Origin: Paraphysoderma sedebokerense
Taxonomy: Eukaryota; Blastocladiomycota; Physodermatomycetes; Physodermatales; Physodermataceae
Direction of reading: 5' to 3'
Length of the DNA stretch: 64,000 nt
Assembly (NCBI GenBank): GCA_025602915.1
Contig: JAHLJZ010000013.1
Span: forward strand, 62,001 to 126,000
Numbering within the stretch: position 1 is the first letter of the stretch; the number at the start of each line of letters is the position of its first letter. A program made the translations under genes and the position numbers. The notes below the pieces were generated by a model. It made no database searches, was not told the origin of the DNA, and saw only the letters and a program-made list of their open reading frames with translations. Positions 37,261-49,347 of the stretch are shown here, in pieces.

Positions 37261-40200
37261 ATGTTAATTCAACAAGGAAATTTATTTCCGGCTAGTCATT
37301 TTCAGTCGTTACAATCTTATTATCAACCCTACGGAAGTAATCTTAATAATGGGAATGTAGATAGTAGAACTTATGAGGCTCAGTCTCCGCAAGCTAGTCC
37401 TACTCAAGCCGTTTTTCGGTTCGATACTTCACATTTTAATGAACCGCAGTTACAGTCTCCCCAATATATTCAGGCTCAAGAAGAAAGTTGGAAACAAAGG
37501 AAAAATCCGTTTACTGGGTCTCCGACATCAACTTTAGTAGATTTTGAAACGATTCCGCCGGCGAAACGGCATGCAAGACAGGGTGCAGATAATTATAGCG
37601 CTGGTTACGACAGTCATTCTAGGCAGCGGCAAGTTCAAAAGTTATCGACAGATAGTCAGAACATCCAGAATTTGTCGTCATCTTCTTCTGCAAGATATGA
37701 TAACTACAACAACGAAAAGTTGAGCACGCCAAATCGGCTGCTACCCCCGCTTTCATCTTTCATCGAAAAGGAGCATGAACAACATTATCAACACTCTTCG
37801 GCTAACCACTCGCAATCTCAATTTTATCAGCAGACACCGCCTACATCTCCACCGTCATGGTCGAATGCAAGAATGAAACCCCCAGTACTTCATTCAAGCC
37901 CGCTTCAAGCATTTTCAGACGAAGCACACTTTATGCCCAATTATCGTTCAACTTCTTCATCACCCTATGGATCCCCTTATCATCATGTCATGGCGCAAAA
38001 TCAGTCTACCGCGAGATCTCTTCCTCTATATATGAACGAGTCAACCGGTTTCCAAAGTTCTCCCGAGTCTGGCCGGACTTATCGGAAGAATCGTAATCAC
38101 CAAAATTTAGTGATTGGTACCAACCTTTCCTATCCGTACTCTCCTGTCAACGATCATAGATTGCAAGATCCTCAAATCGTTCAACAGAACACATATGATC
38201 CATTTGTTTCCGGTATCAACAACCATGTCATTCACCAATATAATGTCACAATGACCGGCAATCTCCCGCATCCTGCATATTCAGCGTACTACGGTGCCTC
38301 TGGCTTCTCGTATCATCATCCTACTGCTATTGTACAGTCACCATTTCAGCAGGCATTCGCCATTCCAACTATTGCAACACCACCTTCAAATCAGTATCAA
38401 TACACCCACACTTTTCATAGTCCCGAACGGATATTTGAAAACTCGCATTCCAATCTTGAATCGCTTACCCGTAATTTATCCTTGCAGGCTGTTCGATCGC
38501 TTCCCTCGTCGTCATTCTTCACCAATGCCAATGCGCCGTACGACTACTTCCTTCATGCACAGCAACCAATGCCACAACAGCCCATTCCAAACAGCGTATA
38601 TCCTTCGCAACTTCAGTTACAGAAACCAGTGGATCATTCAACGCTCTCAGGTGGTATGCCAACCCTTCCGGTTCCAATCATCCCTCATTCCAATATTCAT
38701 CTTGACAATATTCAAGGATCAATTCCGTTGATCGGATCGGTGAACGCCTCTCATGTCCAGCCTACACAACAGGACGCATCATCACGATTAATGAACCATT
38801 ACCTGGATTCGGCGACTCTGAAGGATACTATGTATCGTTCATCTGCAGGATGTGTGGAAAAGCAGTTCGATATTCATCCGTCTAGTGGAGGTCTTATCCT
38901 GCCTATTTCAGGAGAACAACGGGTTCTGGACCACACCATGAATATTCCAAGTCATGTAAATAATTCGGATTGGCAAGGTACTTTTTCTACTTATCTTTTT
39001 TAAAGGGGGTTTAAACTAAATTACATGGCTTTGCAGAACATCTCTTGCAAATCGCTCACAACAAATATTCGGCAAACGATCTTCCCGCTGCGTTATCGAT
39101 TCTTCAAACGCTCTATCTTGTAAACCCAACACATATACCGACTCTCCTTTTACTTGGGTGCACTTGCTACTCGTTGTCTATGTATCCACTATCGATACAC
39201 TATAATCAACTAATTCTCAACATCGATCCAAACTTCGCCGAGGCGTTTTCGAATCTTGGAACAACATACCGAGCGATGCAGGACGAAGACCAAGCCGAGA
39301 AATGTTATCGACGTGCTGTTGATATCCGACCCGAATATTGGGATGGAGTTCGAAATTTGGTGGGAGTTTTATGCTCCAAAGGCCGATGGAAGGAAGCCAT
39401 CAAAATTTACGAGAATGCAGAAAGAAGGGTCTCTGGAATGTTGTGCGATTATAGCGAGGATCCAGACTTAGAGGGTGGCCACAAGAATGATTTTATCTAC
39501 AGGAAATCAGAGTGGCCTCAAGAACGTAAACGAGACCTATATTACGCGAAAGGTAACCTTAAATATGCTATGTCAGATTTGGATGGTGCCAAAAAAGAGT
39601 ATAGAAACGCATTGAAAGTTGTTGGCGTCGATATCGAAAGTGTAGTTTTGGATATCGCCAATGCTGCAAAGTTAGGATCGTCGAATCAAGTCGAGGACCA
39701 ACTCTTGACGAATCTGGAGGCTCTAGTTCAATACGGAATGTTGTTGCTTCAAATTAATGTTTTGTTAATGCCGCCTCAGCAAGCGCTCAATATTGCGGGA
39801 TCAATATTGAGGAGATGGAATTGTCTAACAAAGTTGACCGCTACTTCGACTGACGCCAGTACGACTTCATCAATTCTTCAGACGCTTGCTAAAATTCATC
39901 AGGATTCTCATGCCCTCGCTGTGGCATTGCCCATGTATTATATCGCTTTATGCATTCACCCAAATCCTCATACGTGTAATCTTCTTGGTATCTTATTCAC
40001 GACCCTTAATCACCCGTCGCTCGCCATTCAGTACTACAACCATGGTTTATCACTCGACCCCTCGCATGTTCACCTCTACACAAATCTTGGGTCAGTTCTC
40101 AAAGATCAGGGTCATATTATGGAATCTATACAAATGTATGAGAAAGCAGTTCAGTTGAATCCGGAATTCGAAATCGCCCTGGCCAATCTTGCCAACGCTA

Positions 40201-42256
40201 TGAAGGATATCGGTAGAGTTGATGAAGCCTGTGGTCTTTACAAGCGCGCGCTGAAAGCCAACCCGAACTTTATTGATGCATTCTGCAATTACGTGAATGT
40301 GTTATGTTTCATATGCGATTGGAGAGAGCGAGACAATAATTTCGATGACTTAAAGAAGATAGTCGAAAAACAACTATCTCAAGTTCTTGGCTCGTTATCT
40401 TGGTCATTGGGATTCCCGATGCCAAAATCAAAAACCGACTCGCAACACTCCCTCCGTTCTCAACTCATCCAAGTCGCTAGAACTCAACCCCCACCTCCTG
40501 TTCCAACTGTTTTACCCTTCCACACCTTCACTTACCCTCTTACGCCAAGACAAATTCGACTCATTTCGTTCCGTAATGCTGCCAGAATTATACATTCTGT
40601 TTTGACTTCATCTTGGCTACCCACGTCCGGATATTTCCCCCCTCCTCTACCATCTCCCTCTCAACCTCGGCTGAAAATCGGTTACGTATCTTCTGACTTT
40701 GGAAATCACCCCTTAAGTCATCTTATGCAATCTATATTTGGATTTCACGATCGTTCTCGATTTCAGGTATTTTGCTATGCGTTGAGTGCCAACGACGGTA
40801 GCGAATACAGAAAAAAGATTGAAAAGGAGGCCGAAGTTTTCCTGGATGTTAGTTCATGGAGTACAGAAGATATCTGCAATAGAATTAATAAGGTGGACGG
40901 TATTCATGTGTTGGTTAATTTGAATGGATATACGAAGGGAGCCCGCAATGAGATTTTTGCTGCTAGGTATGTTTTATGTTCCTTCCTTTACCAATTGGTT
41001 AATATCGATCTTAACATTATTACCCAATATCAGATGCGCGCCAGTGCAACTCGCGTACATGGGATTTGCAGGCACTCTTGGATGTCTCAACTGGACTGAT
41101 TACCTCATTTCCGATCCAATTGTATGTCCCCCCGAAACTGTGTTCCCCGATAACCGTGCAATTACATCTGCAGACGTAGAATCACACGATGAATCTTGGG
41201 TTTACACGGAAAAGATGATTTACATGCCTCATAGTTATTTTGTCAATGATCATAAACAGGGATTCAGAGATGACCCAGAGGAGGATTCGGACGCTGTGAA
41301 AGCGATCAATGTTGACGGTGAAGAAGAAGATTGGTTATGCAAATACCGTCTTGATGAGCAAAAAAGGTGGCGAATGAGGCGAGAATTGTTCCCAAGTATT
41401 CAAGATGATTGGGTCGTATTTGCCAATTTCAACCAACTGTATAAGGTTTTTACAAATTTATTTTCTGTTCCTAAATTCTTTTATCATGTGCTAATGGCGT
41501 CGATTTATAGATCGATCCCGAGATATTCAAGACCTGGTTACGAATATTGGCTAGAGTGCCAAAATCCATATTGTGGTTGCTTCGATTCCCTGCCGCCGGA
41601 GAGCAGCATTTGCGCCGAACAGCAGAAGAGTTAGTGGGCCCTGAAGTGGCTAGCCGAGTTGTATTTACTGGTATGCACTATTTGCATTTTATCATTACGT
41701 CACATGCGCAATATTGATCGATTGTATTCTCTCTGTCTGAGTAGATGTTGCCCCTAAACACATCCATATTTCTCGTGGACGAGTTGTTGACTTATTCCTC
41801 GACACTCCTGAGTGTAATGCCCACACTACAGCATGTGATATTCTCTGGTCGGGTACCCCTATCGTCACTTTCCCTCGTCACAACTACAAAATGTGTTCCC
41901 GTGTTGCGGCATCCGTTGCTTATGCGACAGGATTTGGCGACGAAATGGTAGTGGGTTCTGAATTGGAGTACGAGGAAAGATGTGTTGAATTAGCTTCGAC
42001 TGTACGACTCAGAACCGAGAATATTCTAACGAAGCATGGTGCAATTCAACATGTGACAACCGATGGGCAGTTGTACGATCTAAAGAGAAAATTATGGAAA
42101 ACAAGAGAAGCTAGTCGGTTGTTTGATACAAAGAGATGGGTTATGAATTTGGAGAAGGGAATGCTAAAGGCTTGGAATTCTTGGGAAGACGGATCGTTGG
42201 GTCTTGCTAATATATGGGTTGTTGATGATGACGATGGTCAAAAGGAAGGTCGCTAG
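37261..42256 (+). CDS. OGT: O-GlcNAc transferase (GT41) with TPR repeats and long low-complexity N-terminus
   Basis: First ATG of the open frame at 37261. The first exon codes about 575 residues rich in Gln, Ser, Pro, His and Tyr with no domain. After a splice (NSDWQ|EHLLQIAHNKYS) eight or more TPRs follow (AEAFSNLGTTYRAMQDEDQA, VHLYTNLGSVLKDQGHIMES, EIALANLANAMKDIGRVDEA). The catalytic region reads LKIGYVSSDFGNHPLSHLMQ, LVNLNGYTKGARNEIFAAR, VQLAYMGFAGTLGCLNWTDY, MIYMPHSYFVNDH, then FANFNQLYKIDPEIFKTWLR with the UDP-binding Lys, SILWLLRFPAAGEQHLRRTA, LDTPECNAHTTACDILWSGT and PIVTFPRHNYKMCSRVAAS. These blocks match animal OGT closely. It adds GlcNAc from UDP-GlcNAc to Ser/Thr of nuclear and cytosolic proteins. 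A charged insert (about 41270-41340) interrupts the catalytic region. Confidence 0.93.
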
Positions 42257-42579
42257 ATTGGATGGCTTAGTCTAAACCGTAGTTTTGACAGTAGATTATT
42301 GCAATTGTATCACTATTATGCAATCAATTCATTGTAGAATATCAATCGTTTCTTATCAGTTAATGCATAATATCGTGGGGCGATGTTGCCTTCATTCATT
42401 TATTTAACTTATGATTTGACCAACACGGAGACAACATTTCAGTGAATGTATGTATTAATATTATATATTTACAAGTATTATCTTTCATTGATGCCACAAT
42501 AATATGTCAATAAAAATCATTATTAACTTATTTATCAATTGGACAGTCCCAGTTTCAGTACACAAGAGTTAAGGGTATC
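42257..42579. other. Convergent intergenic, OGT and small conserved gene
   Basis: AT-rich 3' flanks of two genes meeting tail to tail; no gene seen. Confidence 0.55.
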
Positions 42580-43215
42580 TTATGTATTAGTAGAAGGCGC
42601 GTCAAGATCATTATTGACAGTCAGTCCTAGATTTTGTCTCAGCTTGCTTTCGAAAATCTTCGCATCTCCTTTACAGGTTTCTAATTCGGCTGAGGTAAGA
42701 ATCAATTGAAGTTGCTCAGAAGGGCTATCCCGAGCTAGGACACAGGGATACTTTTCGTTCGAGGCATATCTGTGCTGTGAGGTCGCAGATCAAATTAGAT
42801 CAGATAAATTGCACAGAATGGTTGAACTATCAAATTTAAACTACCTCTTCTGATATTTCATTTTTGTGAAGCAAAATAACGGGTATACCGATTCGTGCCG
42901 CGCAGGCTAAAGTATTGATACGTTAGATCTTCTCTTAACCACGACCGATCCGGAGAGTAAGAATTTGGAGTCGACATGTACCCTTAAATTCCGTCTTCCC
43001 ATTTACATTCCATCCGTGGGTAATATCACAGGCGGCACATTTCGCAACCCCAAATATCTTCTTTGTTATGTACTTGATCTCACCTGCGTAACGAAGACTT
43101 TAGCTTTCTAAGCAGCGGATTCGTTTAAGAAGATATTTATACCAATTAATGTTCCATCAGCGCTATAGATGATAACAACCTCTTTCCATTTATTAGTCTG
43201 GGGAGAAGAATCCAT
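42580..43215 (-). CDS. Small conserved protein of unknown function (CxxC...THG motif)
   Basis: Four exons assemble on the minus strand: MDSSPQTNKWKEVVIIYSAD plus GTLIG; EIKYITKKIFGVAKCAACDI then THGWNVNGKTEFK; ACAARIGIPVILLHKNEISE; and HRYASNEKYPCVLARDSPSE with LQLILTSAELETCKGDAKIF, ending SKLRQNLGL... . All introns have GT...AG ends and keep frame, giving about 145 residues. The pattern 'VxxYxADG....i...K.....C..CdxTHG.....W..........ip...lHkdE' recalls a widespread bacterial and eukaryotic family of uncharacterised small proteins; I know no assigned function and rely on memory. The C-A-A-C pair could bind metal or be redox active. It shares a 152-bp divergent promoter with ATP7, holding a GTCACGTG octamer. 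Confidence 0.68.
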
Positions 43216-43273
43216 GTTCTCTCCACTATAACACACCCTGCGGCTTGATGAGGGAAGACACGTTTTGTTATGT

Positions 43274-43279
43274 CACGTG
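43274..43279. promoter_or_regulatory. CACGTG E-box in divergent promoter with ATP7
   Basis: Flanked as GTCACGTGA, it lies 59 bp from the minus-strand start and 89 bp from the ATP7 start, so it could serve both genes. Confidence 0.5.
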
Positions 43280-43367
43280 AATGTTGCTCATTTGAAAACC
43301 AACATCAACAAGTTGTTAGCAGGTGAATTATTTGCCAGTCCAATTTCGCAATATATAACTATTAGAT

Positions 43368-44185
43368 ATGTCGACCCGTGCTGCTGCTAAGAAGGTGATC
43401 GATTGGAGCAACCTCAGCGTCGCTCTTAAACTCAAACCCGAAACATCTGCCTCTCTCTCGGCTTTCCGCAAACGTCACGAAGAACTTCAACGAACTGTCG
43501 CTACCTTACAGGAAGCAAGGAGTGATATTGATTTCAACCACTATAGATCCATTCTTAAAAATAAAAAAGTTGTAGATGATGCTGAAAAAGCACTGAAAGC
43601 TTTCGCTCCGGCAAAATATGATTTACAGGCTCAATTAAAAGTTATTCACTCATTTGAAGCCAAAGCGGTAAGTTGCTAGTTATCATACAGTTTTGAGTTG
43701 ATATTGGCATAGCTTGTCGGTTTTCAGATGCATTGTGAAGCTCAAAGGGAGAAGAAGCGTAGGATTAGGACTGGGAATCGGTTATAGTTGATGCGACTTC
43801 AGCGACAATAGAGATAACAATTTGTTGCTTTCATTTTCTTCAATTCTATAGCTTGACCGAGCTCGTAAAACAGCCGACCAAGTATCCACCGAACTCAAGG
43901 ATCTCAAGGACACACTCGAAAACATTGATAAGGCTAGACCTCTTGATGAACTTACTGTGAGTTATTGCTACTATTTCTTCTTCTGATCAATTTTGTTGCC
44001 GTCACCTTTGGAGAGGCTGTAAGCCAATGAAGTCATGTATACTGATATATTGACCCTACCATTAGGTTGACGATGTTCTCCGAGCCAAACCCGATATTGA
44101 TACCCAGGTTGAAGAAAGAGCCAAATCTGGTGACTGGCATGTACCGAAATATGCCGAAAAGTTTGGAGATTTGAGAGTTGTTTAA
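43368..44185 (+). CDS. ATP7: Mitochondrial F1F0-ATP synthase subunit d
   Basis: MSTRAAAKKVIDWSNLSVAL is the typical subunit d start ('KK.DW..L...L'), followed by KLKPETSASLSAFRKRHEEL, IDFNHYRSILKNKKVVDDAE, YDLQAQLKVIHSFEAKA, LDRARKTADQVSTELKDLKD, NIDKARPLDELT and VDDVLRAKPDIDTQVEERAK ending KFGDLRVV. Three exons; the first intron, 43668-43851, is longer than usual here. Subunit d is a structural part of the peripheral stalk, holding F1 against rotation on the matrix side of the inner membrane. About 170 residues, as in yeast. Confidence 0.95.
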
Positions 44186-44540
44186 TCGAATTGTATGGTC
44201 GTGCATGAATTATTACAATAAGATTGGGGCTGTTGAACATTGAGGATTGAAGTGACATTACATTATGATGTACTTCCTGCATGTTGTTCGGATACACTTA
44301 AATAAGAATTCATTACAAATTACATCAGTGAGTTATGGAAAGAAGTGTAATTTGATACACGACTAAAGTTATTGATTGCCAAATGACACATTTTACAATA
44401 TCATGACAATATTCTGATCGCTTTGTTCTCCCGTACGATTGAGGGTATCAAATTACGAGTCGGTAATTGTGGCCTGTCACCATTTAACTGTGCGGGGTTG
44501 GAACTGAGCTTCACCCGTTCTGCATTCAGGAAGACTTCGA
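44186..44540. other. Intergenic, ATP7 3' end to MFS gene
   Basis: No gene seen. Open frames overlapping the MFS first exon on the minus strand are shadows. Confidence 0.5.
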
Positions 44541-46247
44541 ATGCATTTCCCAAAAGAACTGACACTGCCTTTTATCTCCACGACACTCCTACTCATATGT
44601 GCTGGAAATATATATGTATTTTCGTCATATGCGACCCAAATTCGTGACAAATTGGGGTATTCACAACTGCAGATATCTACTGTTGGAACTGCGGGCCTGT
44701 TAGGGTTATATTTGACTGGTCCGATATGGGGGTACACAATTCTTTCAGCTACCTTGTAAGCGAATACGGAGATATCTATTTTATTGACCATTATTTTTAA
44801 GTTATCTAATCGATCGCTATGGGCCTCGGAGAACAGGCATCAGTGCCGTTACGTTGATGATGATTGGATTTCTGTGTATGTCAGAAACCTACTCTGAAAA
44901 TTTCAAGAACACCAGTTTTATATTCATGAGTGCATACTACTTGATAGATGGCATAGGTACGATTACTAGCTGTTGTTAATCTAATGTCAAGATACTAATG
45001 TCACATCATTTAGGGTCAGCTGGAACGACTTTGTCGTGCGTCTCTCTCAATATTAAATCATTCCCTCCTCATCTTAGAGGAATGGGAGTAGGCTTTCCAC
45101 TGGCCGGATACGGACTATCAGCATTTTTATTGGTGCAACTCAAATCATGGTTCTTTATTGATGATGAAACCGGTCAATCTGATACTGCCGGATTTTTGAA
45201 ATGCATCGGTTGGATTATGGGTGCAGGAGTCATCATATCCTTTGTCGGTTTGCGTGAGTCAAAGCTTGAGTGGCAACTGATAGAAGATGAAGTGGATGTG
45301 GACCGAGAAAAATCGTCCCAAGTTATCTGTGATGATGAGCTGATGATTAATGTGGACATTCCCGAACAACAATTTATTAATTCAAGTACCGTTTGCACCG
45401 GACCAGTTTCATCTACAACTAATCTGATCCATCGAGATCAATCGTCAGAAATCTCCATACCTCCCCCTTCGGTCAGCTCTGTAGCAGTTCCACAATATCC
45501 TCATTCGTCACTTAAGACATTGATCACGACGCTTCCGACATATTATTTCCTCATAATATTCTTTTGCCTTTCCGGTTCTGGCCTTTTTCTAATTACAAAC
45601 GTAGGGGCTATAGTGTTGAGTCTGAGCACGCAATCTTCATCCGATTCAACTGTTCAATACGAACAGGGAGTTCAAGTGGCATTATTGAGTGTTGCGAATT
45701 GTTTGGGAAGGATAGTCGCCGGTTTGGGAAGTGATTACGCAGTATCTAAAGGCTGGAAAAGGACACAGGCCTTAATTCTTAGTTGCGCAGTGATGATGGC
45801 TGGTCAGGTTGTTTGGCTCACCGTCGCCGGACTCGGAATATGGTTGAATTTAGGAACTTTGCTCACTGGTATGTGATTATTGGCTTTTTTATACGCATGT
45901 TTAATATTGATCCGTTCTATATGCGTTATACAGGGTTTTCGTATGGTTCAATTTGGGCCATTTGTCCCGGGATAGTCGCCGAAAGAGTGATACCAGAGAA
46001 TTTTGGGAAAGCTTGGGGTTTTGCCACTGCAATTCCCGCTCTGTCTCAAAATATAGTCAATCTAGCTTTCGGCCATATCTACGACGCTAATCGCTCACCG
46101 GAAACAAATGGTGAATGTAAGACAACAAGTTGCTTCCGTCCGATTTTCTTTTTGACGTTTGCAATGTGTATTGCGGGGCTACTGGCTAATTTTGCTTTGG
46201 TGTACTCGGATAAACGGTTGGAATCCCGAACGCGGAGAAATTCATGA
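44541..46247 (+). CDS. MFS transporter, nodulin-like / MCH1-like
   Basis: Starts MHFPKELTLPFISTTLLLIC and AGNIYVFSSYATQIRDKLGY, followed by QLQISTVGTAGLLGLYLTGP. Further spans: TLMMIGFLCMSETYSE region, YYLIDGIGSAGTTLSCVSLN, HLRGMGVGFPLAGYGLSAFL, LKCIGWIMGAGVIISFVGLR. A hydrophilic central loop of about 80 residues precedes the second half (YYFLIIFFCLSGSGLFLITN, VQVALLSVANCLGRIVAGLG, GFSYGSIWAICPGIVAERVI, RPIFFLTFAMCIAGLLANFA). The 'YxFxxYs.qlkxxLgyS..ql' opening and late 'N.LGRi..G..sD' are features of the nodulin-like/MCH1 branch of the major facilitator superfamily. The transported compound is unknown; yeast Mch1 sits in the vacuole. Roughly twelve spans, five exons. Confidence 0.85.
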
Positions 46248-46443
46248 CTCGTTTGGACCAGTTTCGTATCTTCAAAAGTTTTTCCCAAAATCAACAACAT
46301 AGAAGATGGGGAGTTGTACATATTCGAATATAATATGTAATGAAAAAGGCCATATCAGAATGTACATATTAACGGCGTCTGTCATTTGGACGCGTTTGGA
46401 AAATTAAACCAAGATTTTAATATAGGCCAAGAAAATTGACGCC

Positions 46444-46725
46444 ATGTTACTGATCGACCATTCCAGACCGTTCGGGACTAACCATCCATACGGGATAATG
46501 TCTTGGGTCGAGACTGGAGACACAGAGGGGAAGGTGGAGTCGCGGAGGGAACCAGCTGGGGATATCACTTTCCATATCGAGGGTGGCTACCAGACTCCAG
46601 AGGGAATCCAACGAGTAACTTTAGCGAAATATGACTGCATTTGTGGCGGAAAGGTTATTCGGGACGATTATGTTTTCGCCGTACTATCACGTGAAGTGGC
46701 GAACGCGAGATTTGGAAATCTGTGA
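46444..46725 (+). CDS. Orphan single-exon small protein
   Basis: A 93-residue open frame with its own ATG (GACGCCATG context) runs MLLIDHSRPFGTNHPYGIMS to VLSREVANARFGNL. It lies between the MFS transporter and the zinc-finger gene with normal spacing to both, and its composition is protein-like: PAGDITFHIEGGYQTPEGIQ then RVTLAKYDCICGGKVIRDDY suggests beta strands with one C-x-C. No family is recognised. Chance cannot be excluded for a frame of this length. Confidence 0.4.
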   Translation: MLLIDHSRPFGTNHPYGIMSWVETGDTEGKVESRREPAGDITFHIEGGYQTPEGIQRVTLAKYDCICGGKVIRDDYVFAVLSREVANARFGNL

Positions 46726-47118
46726 AATTAATTATGCCTCCCATTCTCTCCCATCGACGTCCTGTGTTAGTTGGAAATAAAGTCTCATTCGTCACATCCT
46801 CCATATTACTGAAAAGTTTCCTTTATTGACGATTAACTCTTCCCTCCCCGTATTGTGCGCAGCCGATATCCTCCTTGGTATGTAAATTTAATTTGAGCTT
46901 AAAACGTCCGTTGTTTGAACTGACGACCCTTTCGCCGCTGTTAGTCCGACTATTTCATTTTTTTCAATATATCGTTTGTTACGAATACTCGCTGCGAATA
47001 GCATGAATCTTTTCTAATTCTCTGTTCCGCTATATCATTCTCGTTTAGTCCTTCGAAGTTCCAACTTGAAATCTTTTCGCTCGCATTCATCAGAACCTGG
47101 GCTGAAAAATTTCCACTT
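46726..47118. other. Promoter and leader of the C2H2 gene
   Basis: No gene seen. The + strand is rich in CTT/CTC tracts, like other leaders in this window. Confidence 0.5.
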
Positions 47119-49017
47119 ATGGAAGAGGAAAAGGTGTTGAGAGAGTTAAGGGCTATGTTGGGGTTACAGGAGAACTTGGAAGGAATTCAGAATGATAACG
47201 GACGACACTCGGATGTTTTGATAGAACCGGAAATAGGCTCTCCTGTTTCACGCACGGTGGAAACCTTGGTGGCAAATCGGCACGTTGGAGATTCATCGGT
47301 GAGTTTAATTGTTGTAATAGATTTAAAGAACATCGACCTCTCATCAACAAACTATTCGTTCAACATCTCTTCTAGCATACAGTAGTGGTAGAACGAGGAG
47401 CACTGATCACGTCACCTTCGGTTACCCCTTTCAACGAGCGACACGTTGTTCCACCGACTTATCATTCAGGTGCGTATTATCAATTTCAAATTCACTTGCC
47501 ATAACAAATGATATAACTTTCTGCTATTTAAAATGCAGAAAACTCCGGTAGTGTTCACTATCCTTCCTTGTCTCATCCACCAGCCTACCAAAGCACCGTA
47601 GCGTCCTCCCGTACCGATCAATGGCCGAACAGTGAGGACAGCTCAGCCTATATATTATATAATATGAACCGAAATTCTTCCGACATGCCCCAGTCTCCAT
47701 CCACACAGTCAGCAAGGCAGTTTAACTATCCAGTCGGACAAGTGCAGCCGCATCCTGAATCGCAAACCTTCTCCTATCCGCCATCTATCTCTCTTCCACC
47801 ACGCCTTCCAAATATTTCAACTGGCTCAGTTCTTAGTCAATCTATGGAATTTCTACGGCCACCCCCAACAAATTTTCCAACATCACCCTCCGAAACTTCC
47901 ATGTTTTTCGACCGGCTTCGTCATAGTTTAAACAGCTCCACATCTACCACTGCAACTCCGCAAGAAAGTGCTCTGGATATTAGTTGTGGGACGGCTTACT
48001 CATCAACGTCTACTATTCCAACTGCGTTATCTGGATCTTTCGGATCTGGATCGAGTATGACAACTTTGGATCAATCCTATGATAGTATTGGCGACCGCAG
48101 GTACAAGAAGCGGCAACGAGAATTTGCTGCTCAATCGTTTTCGTATCCAGTGACATCGATGAACAAATCTGCTCGCATTGAGCATATGCCAATACACGCA
48201 TATCCAGGGGAAGCAATTCAGCCGATGTCCACGGAAGAGGATAGGCAATATGTATGCTTGTTGTGTAATGTGAAATTCAAAAGAATCTACGACTTGAGGC
48301 GTCATGAAGCCGGGCATAATCCGGACAGACCTTACGGATGTGATCTGTGCGGTAGAAGGTTGGCATGTTTGCTTGATCAGATTTTTTGGTGTTTTGCGCT
48401 AATTTAACCTCATGAATAGCTTCAAACGGAAAGATGCATTGAAGAGGCATAGAGCAATTCATAATAAGGAGAAGTCCATGATCGAGGAACATCTTCCAGG
48501 CGCTGTTATTGGCTCAGACCCGATTCAATATGCTGGCAACAAACCTGTGTCACCTACGACACCACCGAAGTATCCATCGATGAGGCGCCGGTCACTATCT
48601 GAATCGTGTGTTACTGAAGCGGTTTCTGCTGCATTACTTGCGCATTCAGAAAGAGGGAACGATGGTTCCAGGAATCAAGATGTTAATATGCAAGTGAAAA
48701 CTGCGCATTCGGCCCCAGATCTAGGAACCGGCTCGCTGTCGTACCCGTCTTCTGGGGCGAATTCTCCCCCTGCATTACAATCCTCTTCGTCTTCCCTCAT
48801 ATCGGCTAGTTCGCATACTCAAAATCCTAATTTGCCTGAATCATCAATAGTGTATGTGAATTCGTCTGACGTATACCCATCTATCTCTGGCGAGCCGCAG
48901 TTTAGTTCTACATCGCATCACCATTTTCGTGATTCATATCAAGCGAACGAGGCCGTCACCACAACTTCAGTGAGCCTGGCGCATCTTGCAATTGAAGATG
49001 ATGGCGCATCTGGGTAG
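47119..49017 (+). CDS. C2H2 zinc-finger transcription factor
   Basis: The N-terminus (MEEEKVLRELRAMLGLQENL) may form a helix. About 330 residues of Ser/Pro/Thr-rich sequence follow, across three introns. Two adjacent C2H2 fingers lie at the end of exon 4 and start of exon 5: YVCLLCNVKFKRIYDLRRHE plus AGH, then YGCDLCGRSFKRKDALKRHR plus AIH. The second finger is split by an intron with a GTTGGC donor at 48358; only this splice restores C-x2-C-x12-H-x3-H. A basic KKRQREF stretch (about 48110) may be a nuclear signal. The tail (about 180 residues) is Ser-rich. Two fingers joined by an HNPDRPYGC linker resemble Msn2-type stress factors in layout, but target genes are unknown. Confidence 0.85.
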
Positions 49018-49347
49018 ATGTCAGAGACTGCCGACTCAAAACGAGAGGGCCCGTAGTCAAGCCATGTATCTAATTTGATGAAGGAATGGGTCGAGTGACG
49101 ATAACGGTGTGTGAAGCATTAACATGAATTAATCATTAATACCTATTTAAGATACCCAGATAGCTCATGTCGGAATGCAAATTTTGAACCCGTTATATCC
49201 ATTCTAAATGACGAAATTATGTGTATAGACCAATTTTTGTGATGTAATGTGTTTCAGGCGTTGGGTTGTAATATAGTGTAGGTATTTCTACTCTCGAATC
49301 GAGAAATATATTAAGCAGGTCGAGTCTTCTATCAACTACAATCAGTG
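49018..49347. other. Convergent intergenic, C2H2 gene and RPC4
   Basis: Both genes end here; no gene is seen in the gap. Confidence 0.55.

Noticed and set aside
46688-46693. Another CACGTG
   Set aside because: It lies inside the small ORF at 46444-46725, not in a promoter, and lacks the GTCACGTG context.
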